From assembly GCA_013152615.1 (NCBI GenBank), contig JAADGA010000004.1, positions 1-14,349 on the forward strand: 14,349 nucleotides of DNA, read 5' to 3'. The DNA is from Alphaproteobacteria bacterium (lineage in GTDB: Bacteria; Pseudomonadota; Alphaproteobacteria; Sphingomonadales; Emcibacteraceae). Made by a program: the position numbers and the translations under genes. The notes below the pieces were generated by a model that ran no database searches, was not told the DNA's origin, and worked only from the letters and a program-made list of their open reading frames with translations. Below are positions 1 through 7,957 of this stretch, one piece after another (the first letter of the stretch is position 1; each line of letters opens with the position of its first letter).

Positions 1-150
1 GTTACACTCACTCCCCGAAGCCCGCAGGGCTGAGGCAAGCGCGACCGCGCGCCCGGAGCTTTAGCGCAGGAGGGGGAGCGAGGCGACGAGCGGGGGGAAC
101 CCCCACCTCTTAAAAAAAACGCGGGAGTATCCCCCACCTCTTAAAAAAAT
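1..150. repeat. Left-end mosaic of GC-rich intergenic repeat modules
   Basis: This gene-free stretch is made of modules that recur, reverse-complemented, at the right side of the window. Positions 72-116 match 13663-13707 exactly over 45 bp. Positions 40-70 match 13600-13630 with one mismatch. Positions 121-148 match 13573-13600 with two mismatches. Positions 15-39 match 13738-13762 exactly. Two modules share a T-run followed by a G5/C5 hairpin, read on the minus strand. No open frame here resembles a protein. I do not recognise the repeat family by name. It lies just downstream of the VOC gene and may include its terminator. Confidence 0.85.
112..133 (-). terminator. Possible intrinsic terminator of the VOC gene
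   Basis: On the minus strand, about 20 nt past the VOC stop codon, GGGA-TAC-TCCC (133-123) forms a short hairpin. It is followed by GCG and then eight T residues (119-112). The stem is short, but the U-run is strong. The structure is part of the repeat module at 121-148, so the terminator role is inferred from position and shape only. Confidence 0.4.
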
Positions 151-151
151 A

Positions 152-697
152 CTAAGACTTGTCCTTGCTGAATTCTTCTTCGTGGAGCCAGGCGGCGTGT
201 TTTACGGTTTCCTTGCTTTTGGCCCAGTCGATCAGCATTTGGGGCGCGATGTCGTGAAGCTTTTTCATCTCTTCTGCGGTCGAGGTGTCATAGGCCAGTT
301 CCAGTCGGTGGCCATCGGGGTCGCGGAAGTATATTGACTGAAAAATATGATGGTTGGTCGGGCCGACAACGTCGATGCCGTCGGCTTCGAGTTTGGCCTT
401 GGCCTTCATCTGGGTCTCCTTGTCCTTGACCTTGAAGGCGATATGCTGAACCCAGTCCGGGGTATTGGGGTCCCGAGCCATTGGCGGCGAATTCGGGATT
501 TCAAAAAATGCCAGAATATTACCCTGCCCGGCATCAAGAAACAGATGCATATAGGGGTCCGGCGCGCCGGTTGACGGCACTTTATCCTCGGAGATCGCCA
601 GAACAAAATCCATATCAAGATATTTCTGGTAAAATTCAACGGTTGTTTTGGCATCCATACAGCGATAGGCGACATGGTGAATTCTCATCAGGGTCAT
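152..697 (-). CDS. VOC superfamily (glyoxalase/dioxygenase-fold) protein
   Basis: This 181-residue protein is a vicinal-oxygen-chelate protein, probably a cytoplasmic metal-dependent enzyme of the glyoxalase/bleomycin-resistance/extradiol-dioxygenase type. It shows the N-terminal HHVAYRC strand (residues 7-13), a central VQHIAFKV strand with a second histidine, and a C-terminal DPDGHRLELAY strand with the glutamate usually used as third metal ligand. This matches the two beta-alpha-beta-beta-beta modules of the fold. A charged tail of about 40 residues follows the domain. The ATG at 697 is chosen because AAGGA lies 9 nt upstream; the second ATG (688) would be too far from it. A strong promoter sits at 742-770. 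The gene is divergent from the penicillin-binding protein gene and stands alone. The substrate cannot be told from sequence. Confidence 0.85.
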   Translation of the reverse strand: MTLMRIHHVAYRCMDAKTTVEFYQKYLDMDFVLAISEDKVPSTGAPDPYMHLFLDAGQGNILAFFEIPNSPPMARDPNTPDWVQHIAFKVKDKETQMKAKAKLEADGIDVVGPTNHHIFQSIYFRDPDGHRLELAYDTSTAEEMKKLHDIAPQMLIDWAKSKETVKHAAWLHEEEFSKDKS

Positions 698-741
698 GGT
701 CAGGGGTCCTTGTTTCAGAATATTATTTAAGCAATGAAATA

Positions 742-770
742 ATAATAGTTACAAATGAAACTAATGTCAA
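742..770 (-). promoter_or_regulatory. Sigma-70-type promoter of the VOC gene
   Basis: On the minus strand there is a perfect -35 TTGACA (770-765), a 17-nt spacer and a -10 TATTAT (747-742). Transcription should begin near 735, giving a leader of about 38 nt before the ATG at 697. Two TTTCATT words, one in the spacer and one just after the -10, could be an operator, but that is speculation. This is the best promoter match in the window. Confidence 0.7.
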
Positions 771-849
771 GATTAAACTTGGCCACAGTTGCGGTTGTAT
801 TATTGCAGGTGATATTTTATGGTCTGCCGACAGCAGACAGGAAACAGGT

Positions 850-2778
850 ATGGCGGCGAAATCCAGCGGCAGAAAAAGCGGAAATAAATCAGCAAAAAAT
901 ATCACCCGCCATCAGGGTCGCCAGAGAAATATTGTCAAAGTCAGCCAGACAAAGCCGGTTCGCAGCGGTTTCGGTAAATTTATTTACCGGATTATGCTCG
1001 GGGGAATATGGCTATTAATTCTGCTGGTGCCGGTGGTGATCTATTACGCCTATGACCTGCCGGATATTGCCAATGTCAAATTATCCGGGGCCAGGCCGAC
1101 GGTGATGGTCATGGACCGCAAAGGCGGGTTGCTGGCCTCTTACGGTGATGTTCGCGGCGACTGGCTAAGCTATAATGACATTCCTGAAGACCTTATTCAC
1201 GCGGTTATTGCCACTGAAGACCGGCGGTTTTTCGAGCATGGCGGGTTTGATATTCGCGGCCTCGCCCGGGCCTTGATCCAGGGTATTGCCAGCCGCAGCA
1301 TGGTCGAAGGCGGCAGTACCATCAGCCAGCAACTGGCGAAAAATCTTTTCCTGAATGCCAACAAGACTATCAAGCGGAAAATACAGGAATTATTGCTGTC
1401 CAACTGGCTCGAGCTGAATTTTACCAAGAAGGAGATTCTGACCTTTTATCTTAACCGGGTTTATTTCGGTTCCCGGGCTTATGGTATTGACGCGGCGGCG
1501 CGCACCATGTTTGGTCACAGCGCGCGCACATTGTCGCTGACTGAGGCGGCGATGCTGGCGGGGGTATTGAAGGGGCCGGCGCTTTATTCGCCGCTGCGCG
1601 ACCTTGAACGATCGTATCAGCGCATGGGGGATGTGCTGGATAACATGGTGGTCGCGGGCTATATCAGTAAAACCACCGCCGCTATTGCCCGCCACCGCAG
1701 TGTCAATATCGTCAGTCGGCAAACCGGCGGGGATGAGCGTTACTTTGGCGACTGGGTGCTGGCAAAGGCCACAAAGCTGATCGGACCGACGCATCAGCCG
1801 ATTATCATTTATACCACCCTGATGCCGGGCATTCAGGATAAGGCGAATAAAGGCCTGCAGCAGATTATGGACCGGGAAGGCGAAAGATTTCATGCCGGGC
1901 AGGCGGCGCTGGTATCGCTTGATCTGGACGGGGCAATCAGGGCTATGGTCGGGGGTGAGGATTATACCAAAAGCCAGTTTAACCGCGCCACCAGCGCCCG
2001 GCGTCAACCGGGATCGGCGTTTAAATTATTTGTTTATCTGGCGGCGCTGGAGCGCGGGCTGACCCCTGACACGGTCATGCGCGACAGCCCGGTTATCCTG
2101 AATGGCTGGCAACCGAAAAATTACGGCGGGAAATATCAGGGCGAGGTGACGTTGCGCCGGGCCTTTGCCGATTCGATCAATACCGTCGCGGTCAAGCTGG
2201 CAGAACGGGTCAACCTGCAGACTGTCATTGCTATGGCCCGGCGGCTGGGATTGACGACGCCGATCGTCACCACCCCGTCTCTGGCGCTGGGAACTTCGGA
2301 AGTCACGCTGCTGCAACTGACGGCGGCCTATGCGGTGGTGGCCAATGGCGGCTATCAGGTGAAACCCTACGGGATTATTGAAATTCAGGATAGCAGCGGT
2401 CAGGTTCTCTATCGTCATCTGCCAACCCCGCGGAAACGACTGTTATCCGACAGGGTGGCCAGCGTTATGGCTGATATGCTGCGGACAGTGGTGACATCGG
2501 GGACGGCAAAGCAGGCGCGTATGGCCTTTGCCGTTGCCGGAAAAACCGGCACAACCCAGAATTACAAGGATGCGCTGTTTATTGGCTACGGCCTGAAAAT
2601 GGTCAGCGGCGTCTGGGTTGGTAATGATAATTCCAGCCCGATGAAGCGGGTAACCGGCGGGGGTATTCCGGCCAGAATATGGCGTAATTTCATGTATCGG
2701 GTTTATCTAAATCGCGATGATGCCACCCTGATCACCCCCAATGTCCGCCCGCGTGACAAGCCGCGACACCGGCGCTGA
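850..2778 (+). CDS. Bifunctional class A penicillin-binding protein (PBP1 type)
   Basis: This is a 642-residue inner-membrane enzyme that polymerises glycan strands and cross-links peptidoglycan in the periplasm. A very basic cytoplasmic tail (residues 1-42) precedes a membrane segment at about 45-67. The glycosyltransferase-51 domain follows, with EDRRFFEHGG (catalytic Glu at 123) and GGSTISQQLAKN. The transpeptidase domain has SAFK (Ser389, Lys392), SIN (442-444) and KTGTT (565-569), so all three active-site motifs are intact. The frame stays open back to 481, but that would overlap the VOC gene and its promoter and add non-family sequence. The ATG at 850 has AGGA 7 nt upstream and gives the expected architecture. 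The family is PBP1A/PBP1C-like; the exact paralogue is uncertain. The gene ends 12 nt from the convergent peptidase gene. Confidence 0.93.
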   Translation: MAAKSSGRKSGNKSAKNITRHQGRQRNIVKVSQTKPVRSGFGKFIYRIMLGGIWLLILLVPVVIYYAYDLPDIANVKLSGARPTVMVMDRKGGLLASYGDVRGDWLSYNDIPEDLIHAVIATEDRRFFEHGGFDIRGLARALIQGIASRSMVEGGSTISQQLAKNLFLNANKTIKRKIQELLLSNWLELNFTKKEILTFYLNRVYFGSRAYGIDAAARTMFGHSARTLSLTEAAMLAGVLKGPALYSPLRDLERSYQRMGDVLDNMVVAGYISKTTAAIARHRSVNIVSRQTGGDERYFGDWVLAKATKLIGPTHQPIIIYTTLMPGIQDKANKGLQQIMDREGERFHAGQAALVSLDLDGAIRAMVGGEDYTKSQFNRATSARRQPGSAFKLFVYLAALERGLTPDTVMRDSPVILNGWQPKNYGGKYQGEVTLRRAFADSINTVAVKLAERVNLQTVIAMARRLGLTTPIVTTPSLALGTSEVTLLQLTAAYAVVANGGYQVKPYGIIEIQDSSGQVLYRHLPTPRKRLLSDRVASVMADMLRTVVTSGTAKQARMAFAVAGKTGTTQNYKDALFIGYGLKMVSGVWVGNDNSSPMKRVTGGGIPARIWRNFMYRVYLNRDDATLITPNVRPRDKPRHRR

Positions 2779-2790
2779 CCCGGCGGGGAA

Positions 2791-3471
2791 TTAACCGATC
2801 AGCATCAACTTATTCCCGTCTGATTTCAGCCAGCGGCGGGCGGTTTTCCAGTCCGGGAACAGATTTTCCACCAACGCCCAGAATGCGGGACCATGGTTCA
2901 TTTCCCCAAGATGGGCCATTTCATGAGCGACGACATAACGCAGAATATCATCCGGTGCCAGAATAAGCCGCCACGAAAAAGACAGGTTTTTTTTATGAGA
3001 GCAACTGCCCCAACGGCTTTTGCTGTCGCGGATCGTAATCCGCGCTGGCCGGTGACCGAGCGTCGGGCTGAAGGTCTCCACGGCGTCAATAACCGCGTGC
3101 CGCGCCTGTTTTTTAAGCCAGTTATACAGGCGGATTTCAAAACCGGGCCGGGGACCACCGACAATCAGCTGGTCATATCCTGTTTTTATCGCGGCGCGGT
3201 CATCGGCGCGGTGAATAATTTTGACGGACCGGCCACGGAAAGGAATTATCTGCCCCGCAATCAGCGGGATAATATCCGGGGATTTGTCATTCTGTTGCTG
3301 AATCCAGTCATGATGTTTCTGCGCGAACTGGAGGGCTTTGCGGTTTGAAACGCCCGGCGGCAGCGTTAGCAGAATGGTCCGGCTGCGGGCATCAAACCGT
3401 AATTTCAGATATTTGGCTCTGGGATGCGGCCGCAGAATTAACGGGAAGGCACCAACGCGGTATTCTGTCAT
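2791..3471 (-). CDS. YgjP/WSS1-like zinc metallopeptidase (DUF45/M48-type)
   Basis: This 226-residue protein has the zinc-peptidase signature VVAHEMAHL, with His183, Glu184 and His187, and a probable third ligand His193 in the following MNHGPAFW. The SRWGSC motif (152-157) just before it is typical of the YgjP-like (DUF45, formerly M48-type) family, whose substrates are mostly unknown. Its length is normal for the family. There is no signal peptide, so it is likely cytoplasmic. Its ATG overlaps the stop of the upstream YcgN-like gene by 4 nt (ATGA, 3471-3468), so the two are probably translated from one mRNA with coupling. The proteolytic function is inferred from motifs only. Confidence 0.88.
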   Translation of the reverse strand: MTEYRVGAFPLILRPHPRAKYLKLRFDARSRTILLTLPPGVSNRKALQFAQKHHDWIQQQNDKSPDIIPLIAGQIIPFRGRSVKIIHRADDRAAIKTGYDQLIVGGPRPGFEIRLYNWLKKQARHAVIDAVETFSPTLGHRPARITIRDSKSRWGSCSHKKNLSFSWRLILAPDDILRYVVAHEMAHLGEMNHGPAFWALVENLFPDWKTARRWLKSDGNKLMLIG

Positions 3472-3935
3472 TCTGTGCCGTCTTTCTGTGACGCCGGGAA
3501 ATTATCCCATGTGACGATATGATCTTCCAGACAGCCGGCATCCTGTTCGGAAATTACCCGGTTGCGAACTGTAATTCCGGCGGCATGAACGCTGTCCCGG
3601 CAACCGGAAATCAGCGGGTGCCACGGTTCAAGATCCTTGCCCTCGTAAATCAGGCGGTAGGCACATGTCTTTGGCAGCCAGTGGAATTCCGCCACCATAT
3701 CGGGGGTAAGGATAATACAATCCGCCACCAGTTTCTTGCGGCCCGGATAATTGCGGCAGCGGCAGCTTGCGGGGTCCAGCAAGCGGCAGGCAACATTGGT
3801 GCTGGCTATGGCTCCGCTGTTAATATCCTCAAGTTTATGCAAACAGCACAGGCCGCAGCCATCGCACAGTGCTTCCCATTCTTCCGGGGTCATGCCGGAC
3901 AGGGTTTTTTCACGCCAGAAGTCGGTCTTTATCAT
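3468..3935 (-). CDS. YcgN-like cysteine-cluster protein (UPF0260)
   Basis: This 155-residue soluble protein begins with an aromatic stretch ending in CDGCGLCC (Cys24, 27, 30, 31). Further cysteines lie at about 50, 58, 60 and 73, plus two near the C terminus. The pattern is that of the YcgN/UPF0260 family with a putative zinc- or iron-binding cysteine-cluster domain. The length fits the family. The molecular function is not established in the family, so none is assigned. It is first in a two-gene minus-strand unit, with a 4-nt overlap with the metallopeptidase gene. No convincing promoter was found; candidates between 3940 and 4040 have poor spacing. Confidence 0.88.
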   Translation of the reverse strand: MIKTDFWREKTLSGMTPEEWEALCDGCGLCCLHKLEDINSGAIASTNVACRLLDPASCRCRNYPGRKKLVADCIILTPDMVAEFHWLPKTCAYRLIYEGKDLEPWHPLISGCRDSVHAAGITVRNRVISEQDAGCLEDHIVTWDNFPASQKDGTE

Positions 3936-4005
3936 TTTTAGCGGCTATCCTGTTATTTGCTGTCCCCGGCAGGCTATTATCGCCCAGCCAACAGCCTGGG
4001 TTTAA

Positions 4006-4014
4006 TTATCCACA
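4006..4014 (+). promoter_or_regulatory. Single consensus DnaA box in a divergent promoter region
   Basis: TTATCCACA, the strict DnaA-box consensus, occurs once between the YcgN-like gene and the ankyrin-repeat gene. There is no cluster of such boxes and no AT-rich unwinding region, so it is not an origin. It may be a regulatory site or a chance match. Confidence 0.35.
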
Positions 4015-4045
4015 GCCCCCGGAAGTCAAAAAAATAATATCTTTG

Positions 4046-4073
4046 TTGTCAGGGTGAATATCCCCTATATTAT
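4046..4073 (+). promoter_or_regulatory. Promoter of the ankyrin-repeat gene
   Basis: TTGTCA (4046-4051), a 16-nt spacer and TATTAT (4068-4073) lie 45 nt before the ATG at 4118. The same TATTAT -10 is used by the proposed gcv and VOC promoters in this window, which adds some support. Confidence 0.5.
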
Positions 4074-4117
4074 AGGCGGCGTCGTCGGTGAATGCGACCT
4101 GAAAACCGGAGCTTTGA

Positions 4118-4693
4118 ATGAGTATTTCCAAATTTATTGGTATTTTAATGATTGTTACCGCTTTTGGTGTGGTCTCTGTCCCGGTATCGGTTCAGGCGCA
4201 GAATTATTCGGCATCCTATAAATTTCTCAAGGCGATCAGAAAACTTGATTACCAGAAGATCAGGGTCGCGATTGGCAACGGCGTCAATATCAACACCCGT
4301 GATTATGACGATAAATCGACTCCCTTGATCATTGCGACCAGAATGAAAGCACTGCTGCTGGTTAAATATTTGCTGGCCAGCGGGGCCAAGACTGATCTCT
4401 TCGCAAAAGATGGCAGAACACCGCTGGTGATTGCGGCAGAATTGGGCGACCGGTCTATCGTGGTTGCCCTGATCAAGGCGGATGCCGATTTGAATTTGGC
4501 CGACAATAATGGGACAACGGCCCTGATGGCGGCGGTTCTGGCACGCCGGAGAAATATTGTCGGATTGCTGCTGAAATCAGGGGCGGATTATTCTCTAGAG
4601 GATTATTCCGGCAGAACGGCGCTGCAATTTGCCATTGATCACCGGCGCCGCCACATTGAAAAAATATTGAGAAAAGCCGGGGCAACCAATTAA
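4118..4693 (+). CDS. Exported ankyrin-repeat protein
   Basis: This 191-residue protein starts with a classical signal peptide: a hydrophobic core at about 6-24 and a VQA cleavage site after residue 27. The mature part holds about four ankyrin repeats, recognised by TPLIIA, TPLVIAAELGD, TALMAAVLARR and TALQFAIDHRR cores, each followed by LL...GAD/GAN-type turns. Ankyrin repeats bind proteins, so a periplasmic binding or scaffold role is likely; the partner is unknown. GGAG (4108-4111) lies 6 nt before the ATG and supports the start. The gene is monocistronic and convergent with ispH, 16 nt away. Similar small periplasmic ankyrin proteins occur widely in proteobacteria; a host-directed effector is not implied. 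Confidence 0.85.
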   Translation: MSISKFIGILMIVTAFGVVSVPVSVQAQNYSASYKFLKAIRKLDYQKIRVAIGNGVNINTRDYDDKSTPLIIATRMKALLLVKYLLASGAKTDLFAKDGRTPLVIAAELGDRSIVVALIKADADLNLADNNGTTALMAAVLARRRNIVGLLLKSGADYSLEDYSGRTALQFAIDHRRRHIEKILRKAGATN

Positions 4694-4709
4694 GCCAGCT
4701 GGACGGCGG

Positions 4710-5666
4710 TTAATCTTGCCGCGTTAAGAGCGCCGGGAGCTTGAAGCGAATATTCTCCCTGACGGTTGAGATGGTTTCAAGATGGATGTCATATCTGCGG
4801 CGGAATGCTGCTATCACTTCTTCCACCAGCACTTCGGGGGCCGAGGCCCCGGCAGATATGCCGACAGTGCTGACGTCCTGAAGCCAGTCCCAGTCGATAT
4901 CACGGGCCCGCTGAATCAACATTGATTTGCAGCCCTGCCGACCCGCGACCTCCACCAGCCGGCGCGAATTCGAGCTGTTGGGAGCGCCGATAATCAACAC
5001 CGCCTCCGCCTTTTCCGCCAGTGCCTTGACCGCACCCTGCCGGTTGGTGGTGGCATAACAGATATCTTCTTTTTTCGGGTCGTGAATGGCGGGAAATTTC
5101 TGTTTCAGTGCGCCGATAATATCTGCGGTATCATCCAGCGACAATGTGGTCTGGGTGATATAGGCAACATTATCGCGATCCTTCAGCGTGAGATTTTTGA
5201 CATCCTGCGGTGTTTCGACCAGCGTAATCCGGCCATCCGCCACCTGTCCCATGGTGCCGACGACTTCGGCATGACCGGCATGACCGATCATGATAATTTC
5301 CGAACCGGATTTCTCGTGAGCGGCCGCTTCGCGGTGGACCTTGCTCACCAGCGGGCAGGTGGCATCGACATAGAGCATGTTGCGCCGCCGCGCCTCCTCC
5401 GGCACTGATTTTGGCACGCCGTGAGCGGAAAACACCACCGGCACCCCATCCGGCACCTGATCAAGGCTGTCAACAAAGACCGCCCCGCGCCGCTGAAGTC
5501 CCTCGACAACAAATCTGTTATGGACAATTTCATGGCGGACATAGACCGGGGTGCCATATTTCTCCAGCGCCAGTTCAACAATCTGTATCGCCCGGTCAAC
5601 CCCGGCACAAAAGCCCCGGGGACTGGCAATATAGACCTTAATCTTTTTACCGGTCTTTTCGGTCAT
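4710..5666 (-). CDS. ispH: 4-hydroxy-3-methylbut-2-enyl diphosphate reductase
   Basis: IspH (LytB) is the last enzyme of the non-mevalonate isoprenoid pathway. It reduces HMBPP to IPP and DMAPP with a 4Fe-4S cluster in the cytoplasm. The 318-residue protein has all three cluster cysteines, in [10 protein letters not shown] (Cys20), DATCPLVSK (Cys104) and [11 protein letters not shown] (Cys203), the substrate-binding SAHGV, and the proton-relay glutamate in [11 protein letters not shown] (Glu134). It looks full length and intact. The ATG at 5666 shares one base with the sppA stop codon (TGATG). A TTG one codon upstream (5669) is a less likely start. The gene is second in the sppA-ispH unit and is presumably translated by coupling. 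Confidence 0.97.
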   Translation of the reverse strand: MTEKTGKKIKVYIASPRGFCAGVDRAIQIVELALEKYGTPVYVRHEIVHNRFVVEGLQRRGAVFVDSLDQVPDGVPVVFSAHGVPKSVPEEARRRNMLYVDATCPLVSKVHREAAAHEKSGSEIIMIGHAGHAEVVGTMGQVADGRITLVETPQDVKNLTLKDRDNVAYITQTTLSLDDTADIIGALKQKFPAIHDPKKEDICYATTNRQGAVKALAEKAEAVLIIGAPNSSNSRRLVEVAGRQGCKSMLIQRARDIDWDWLQDVSTVGISAGASAPEVLVEEVIAAFRRRYDIHLETISTVRENIRFKLPALLTRQD

Positions 5667-7519
5667 CAATGCTCAAAGTCAGCAATACAGGCAAGGCATA
5701 ACACATAGGCATTGTTCGGATCATTCAATTTACTGAACAGCGACAGTTTTTCGATGATGCGTGTCGCCAGAATATTCTCGGGGCTGGATGTCGCCGCTCC
5801 CAGCATCCGGCCAATTTCGCTATGACGCTTCATAATGTCTGAAATTAACTTGACGTCCCACGGTACCGGGTCTTCCCAATAGACCAGCTTGTATTTGCTG
5901 ATTTTGGCCAGAGTCGCCGCCGAGGCGACCGCATCCCCGAAAGTACCGAGTTTGTCCACCAGACCGAGCTTGACCGCTTCCCGGCCTGACCATACCCGGC
6001 CCTGCGCTATTTTGTTGACCTGTGCCACCGTCATATGGCGGCCCTTGGCGACAATATTGAGAAAACGTCTATAGCCATTGTCAATACTGCTCTGAATGAT
6101 GACCTTGACCTTTTGTGGCAGCGGTTTGCCGAGACCGGCAACCGACAAGGGCGTAGTGCCAACCCCGTCCGTGGTAATCCCGATTGCCGCCAGCGTACCC
6201 TCAAAGTTTGGAATCGCACCGAAAATACCAATTGAGCCGGTGATGGTTGTCGGTGACGCCCATATCTGATTGGCGCTGGCCGAAATCCAGTAGCCGCCTG
6301 ATGCCGCCAGCGAACCCATGGAAACCACCACCGGTTTGCCGGCTTTTTCCAATTGCAGCACCTGCTGACGAATGATTTCCGAGGCAAAGGCGCTGCCGCC
6401 CGGGCTGTCAACCCTGAGGACGACGGCCTTGACATTATTATTCAGCCGGGCTTCCCTGAGATGGCGGGCAACCGTGTCGCCGCCGGCAACCCCCTGGGGC
6501 TGGGGGCCATCCATGATGGTGCCATTGGCATAAACCACGGCAATGATATTTTTCTGCGGCGCGATAGTCTTTGACCTTGCGGCAAGATATGACCGGTAAT
6601 TAACGGTTTTCTTACTCAGACCGGCGGGAGTAACCCCCAGATTCTTTGCCAGAATCTGCCGCCATTGCGCGTGGGTTTTGAGGCCATCAACCAGTTTATA
6701 CTTTAGCGCCAGTGCCGCGAGGTCCCCGCCCACGGCCTTGACATCGCGGTCTGCGTGATCAAAATTTGCCTTGAAACTGCCTTTGTTCAGACCGCGACCG
6801 GTTTCGACAGCGCTGCTGTAATCCGTCCACAGGTCACTGAGCAGGGCAACGGTGGCTTCTTTGGCCGCCGGTGACATATCACTGCGGATGAAAGGCTCCA
6901 TGGCGGACTTGTATTTTCCTACCCGGAACAGCTGGACCTGTGCCTTGATCTTGTCGAGAAAGCCCTTGTAATAATTTTGATAGGAGCTGTAGCCATAAAG
7001 CATGACCGAGCCGTAAGGGTTGAGATAAACCTTGGTGGCGTAGGAGGCGATCAGATAACCGCTCTGGGTGAAATTATTGCCATAGATCAGAATTTTCTTG
7101 CCCTTTGCCCGGAAGCGGGACATGGCCTTGCCGATATAATGCAATTTGGATGGCATGGCCCCGGTAAGGTTGTTGACATCCATGACCAGCAGGGTGATCC
7201 GGTTATCATTCGCCGCCAGGTCAATCGCGTGGACGACCTGACGCAGGATGGTCTGGCGCTCTATATTGCCGCCGGAAACCGCCTGAATAAGTGATTTGTT
7301 ATAGATTCTCTGCTCTTGTATCTTGCCGGTCAGAGCGACCACCAAAGCCCCCTGTTTCGGTATGGCGACAGGTTTCTCCCGTGACAGGGAAACCACCAGA
7401 AATATGATGAGCAGCAGAAATAATACCGTGCCGGTTGCCGACTGGAATTTACGAAAATATTTCCAGAATATTCTGAATAACTGTGCGGTTGCCGAAAATA
7501 TAATTCTCAAAATATTCAT
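5666..7519 (-). CDS. sppA: Signal peptide peptidase SppA, 67K type
   Basis: This 617-residue inner-membrane serine protease degrades cleaved signal peptides on the periplasmic side. The length matches the duplicated 67-kDa enzyme of E. coli rather than the short 36-kDa form. A membrane anchor spans about 29-46. The N-terminal S49 half carries the general base lysine in [10 protein letters not shown] (Lys204). The C-terminal half carries the nucleophile in AASGGYW (Ser407), preceded by VDSPGG. Both catalytic residues are present. The gene is first in a minus-strand unit with ispH. A promoter is proposed at 7617-7645, leaving a leader of about 90 nt that holds two 28-bp tandem repeats. The Shine-Dalgarno sequence is weak. 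Confidence 0.96.
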   Translation of the reverse strand: MNILRIIFSATAQLFRIFWKYFRKFQSATGTVLFLLLIIFLVVSLSREKPVAIPKQGALVVALTGKIQEQRIYNKSLIQAVSGGNIERQTILRQVVHAIDLAANDNRITLLVMDVNNLTGAMPSKLHYIGKAMSRFRAKGKKILIYGNNFTQSGYLIASYATKVYLNPYGSVMLYGYSSYQNYYKGFLDKIKAQVQLFRVGKYKSAMEPFIRSDMSPAAKEATVALLSDLWTDYSSAVETGRGLNKGSFKANFDHADRDVKAVGGDLAALALKYKLVDGLKTHAQWRQILAKNLGVTPAGLSKKTVNYRSYLAARSKTIAPQKNIIAVVYANGTIMDGPQPQGVAGGDTVARHLREARLNNNVKAVVLRVDSPGGSAFASEIIRQQVLQLEKAGKPVVVSMGSLAASGGYWISASANQIWASPTTITGSIGIFGAIPNFEGTLAAIGITTDGVGTTPLSVAGLGKPLPQKVKVIIQSSIDNGYRRFLNIVAKGRHMTVAQVNKIAQGRVWSGREAVKLGLVDKLGTFGDAVASAATLAKISKYKLVYWEDPVPWDVKLISDIMKRHSEIGRMLGAATSSPENILATRIIEKLSLFSKLNDPNNAYVLCLACIADFEH

Positions 7520-7532
7520 ATGTCCAGACTTT

Positions 7533-7588
7533 CAAAAATATGGCGCAAAAATATTGCGGTCAAAAATATGGCGCAAAAACATTGCGAT
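7533..7588. repeat. 28-bp tandem duplication in the sppA leader
   Basis: Two adjacent 28-bp units, 7533-7560 and 7561-7588, differ at two positions. A third partial copy (CAAAAA) follows. Each unit is itself two related half-units that begin CAAAAATATGGCG and CAAAAATATTGCG. The block lies 14 nt upstream of the sppA ATG, within the predicted untranslated leader, so it could affect mRNA structure or bind a regulator; no function is established. Confidence 0.85.
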
Positions 7589-7616
7589 CAAAAAACAAAT
7601 TTAATTTATTTTCTCG

Positions 7617-7645
7617 TTTATCGCAGATATACCGCCTGCAATCAA
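7617..7645 (-). promoter_or_regulatory. Candidate sppA-ispH promoter
   Basis: On the minus strand, TTGATT (7645-7640), a 17-nt spacer and GATAAA (7622-7617) fit a sigma-70-type promoter. Spacing is ideal but the hexamers are only moderate. Transcription from here would give a leader of about 90 nt through the tandem repeats. Confidence 0.35.
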
Positions 7646-7685
7646 TTGCTTATAATTTTACCCGATTACCCCCATGACTTGATCG

Positions 7686-7713
7686 TTGACTCTTTGGCGG
7701 TTCGGGCTATTAT
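7686..7713 (+). promoter_or_regulatory. Promoter of the gcv operon
   Basis: TTGACT (7686-7691), a 16-nt spacer and TATTAT (7708-7713) place the start of transcription near 7720. That is only about 10 nt before the first helix of the glycine riboswitch, the arrangement expected for a leader riboswitch. Confidence 0.6.
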
Positions 7714-7730
7714 AACGCCCTGCTGACCAT

Positions 7731-7910
7731 CCCCGCGGGAGAGACCGGACAGCCCGGCACCGAAGGAGCAACCGCCCCGGAAACTCTCAGGTAACAGGGA
7801 CCGCAGGAAAAAACAGCACTCTGGAAAGCGGATTTCTTTAAAGTCCCACCGACGGGGTAAATTGTGTCCGCACAATCAAATCTCTCAGGTATCCATGACA
7901 GAGGGGGCAC
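7731..7910 (+). promoter_or_regulatory. Tandem glycine riboswitch controlling gcvT
   Basis: Two glycine aptamers lie head to tail. The first (about 7731-7807) shows GGGAGAGACC, CACCGAAGGAGCAAC, AACTCTCAGG and CAGGGACC, closed by CCCGCGG with CCGCAGG. The linker is A-rich. The second (about 7817-7907) shows CTCTGGAAAG, CCACCGACGGGGTAAA, ATCTCTCAGGTA and GACAGAGGGG, closed by CTCTG with CAGAG. This is the family's standard leader for glycine cleavage genes and normally turns them on when glycine is abundant. A 7-bp hairpin (AACACGC/GCGTGTT, 7915-7932) follows without a U-run, so control is more likely translational than by termination. The second aptamer has C in place of A in the conserved CCGAAGG core. 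Confidence 0.93.
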
Positions 7911-7957
7911 CGGTAACACGCCGTTGCGTGTTGAATGTGTCTGTTATGGAGATGTAA

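Noticed and set aside
481..849. N-terminal extension of the penicillin-binding protein frame
   Set aside because: It overlaps the VOC gene and its promoter on the other strand, and the added residues are not family-like. The ATG at 850 has a good ribosome-binding site.
7915..7932. Intrinsic terminator after the glycine riboswitch
   Set aside because: The 7-bp hairpin is good, but no U-run follows it.
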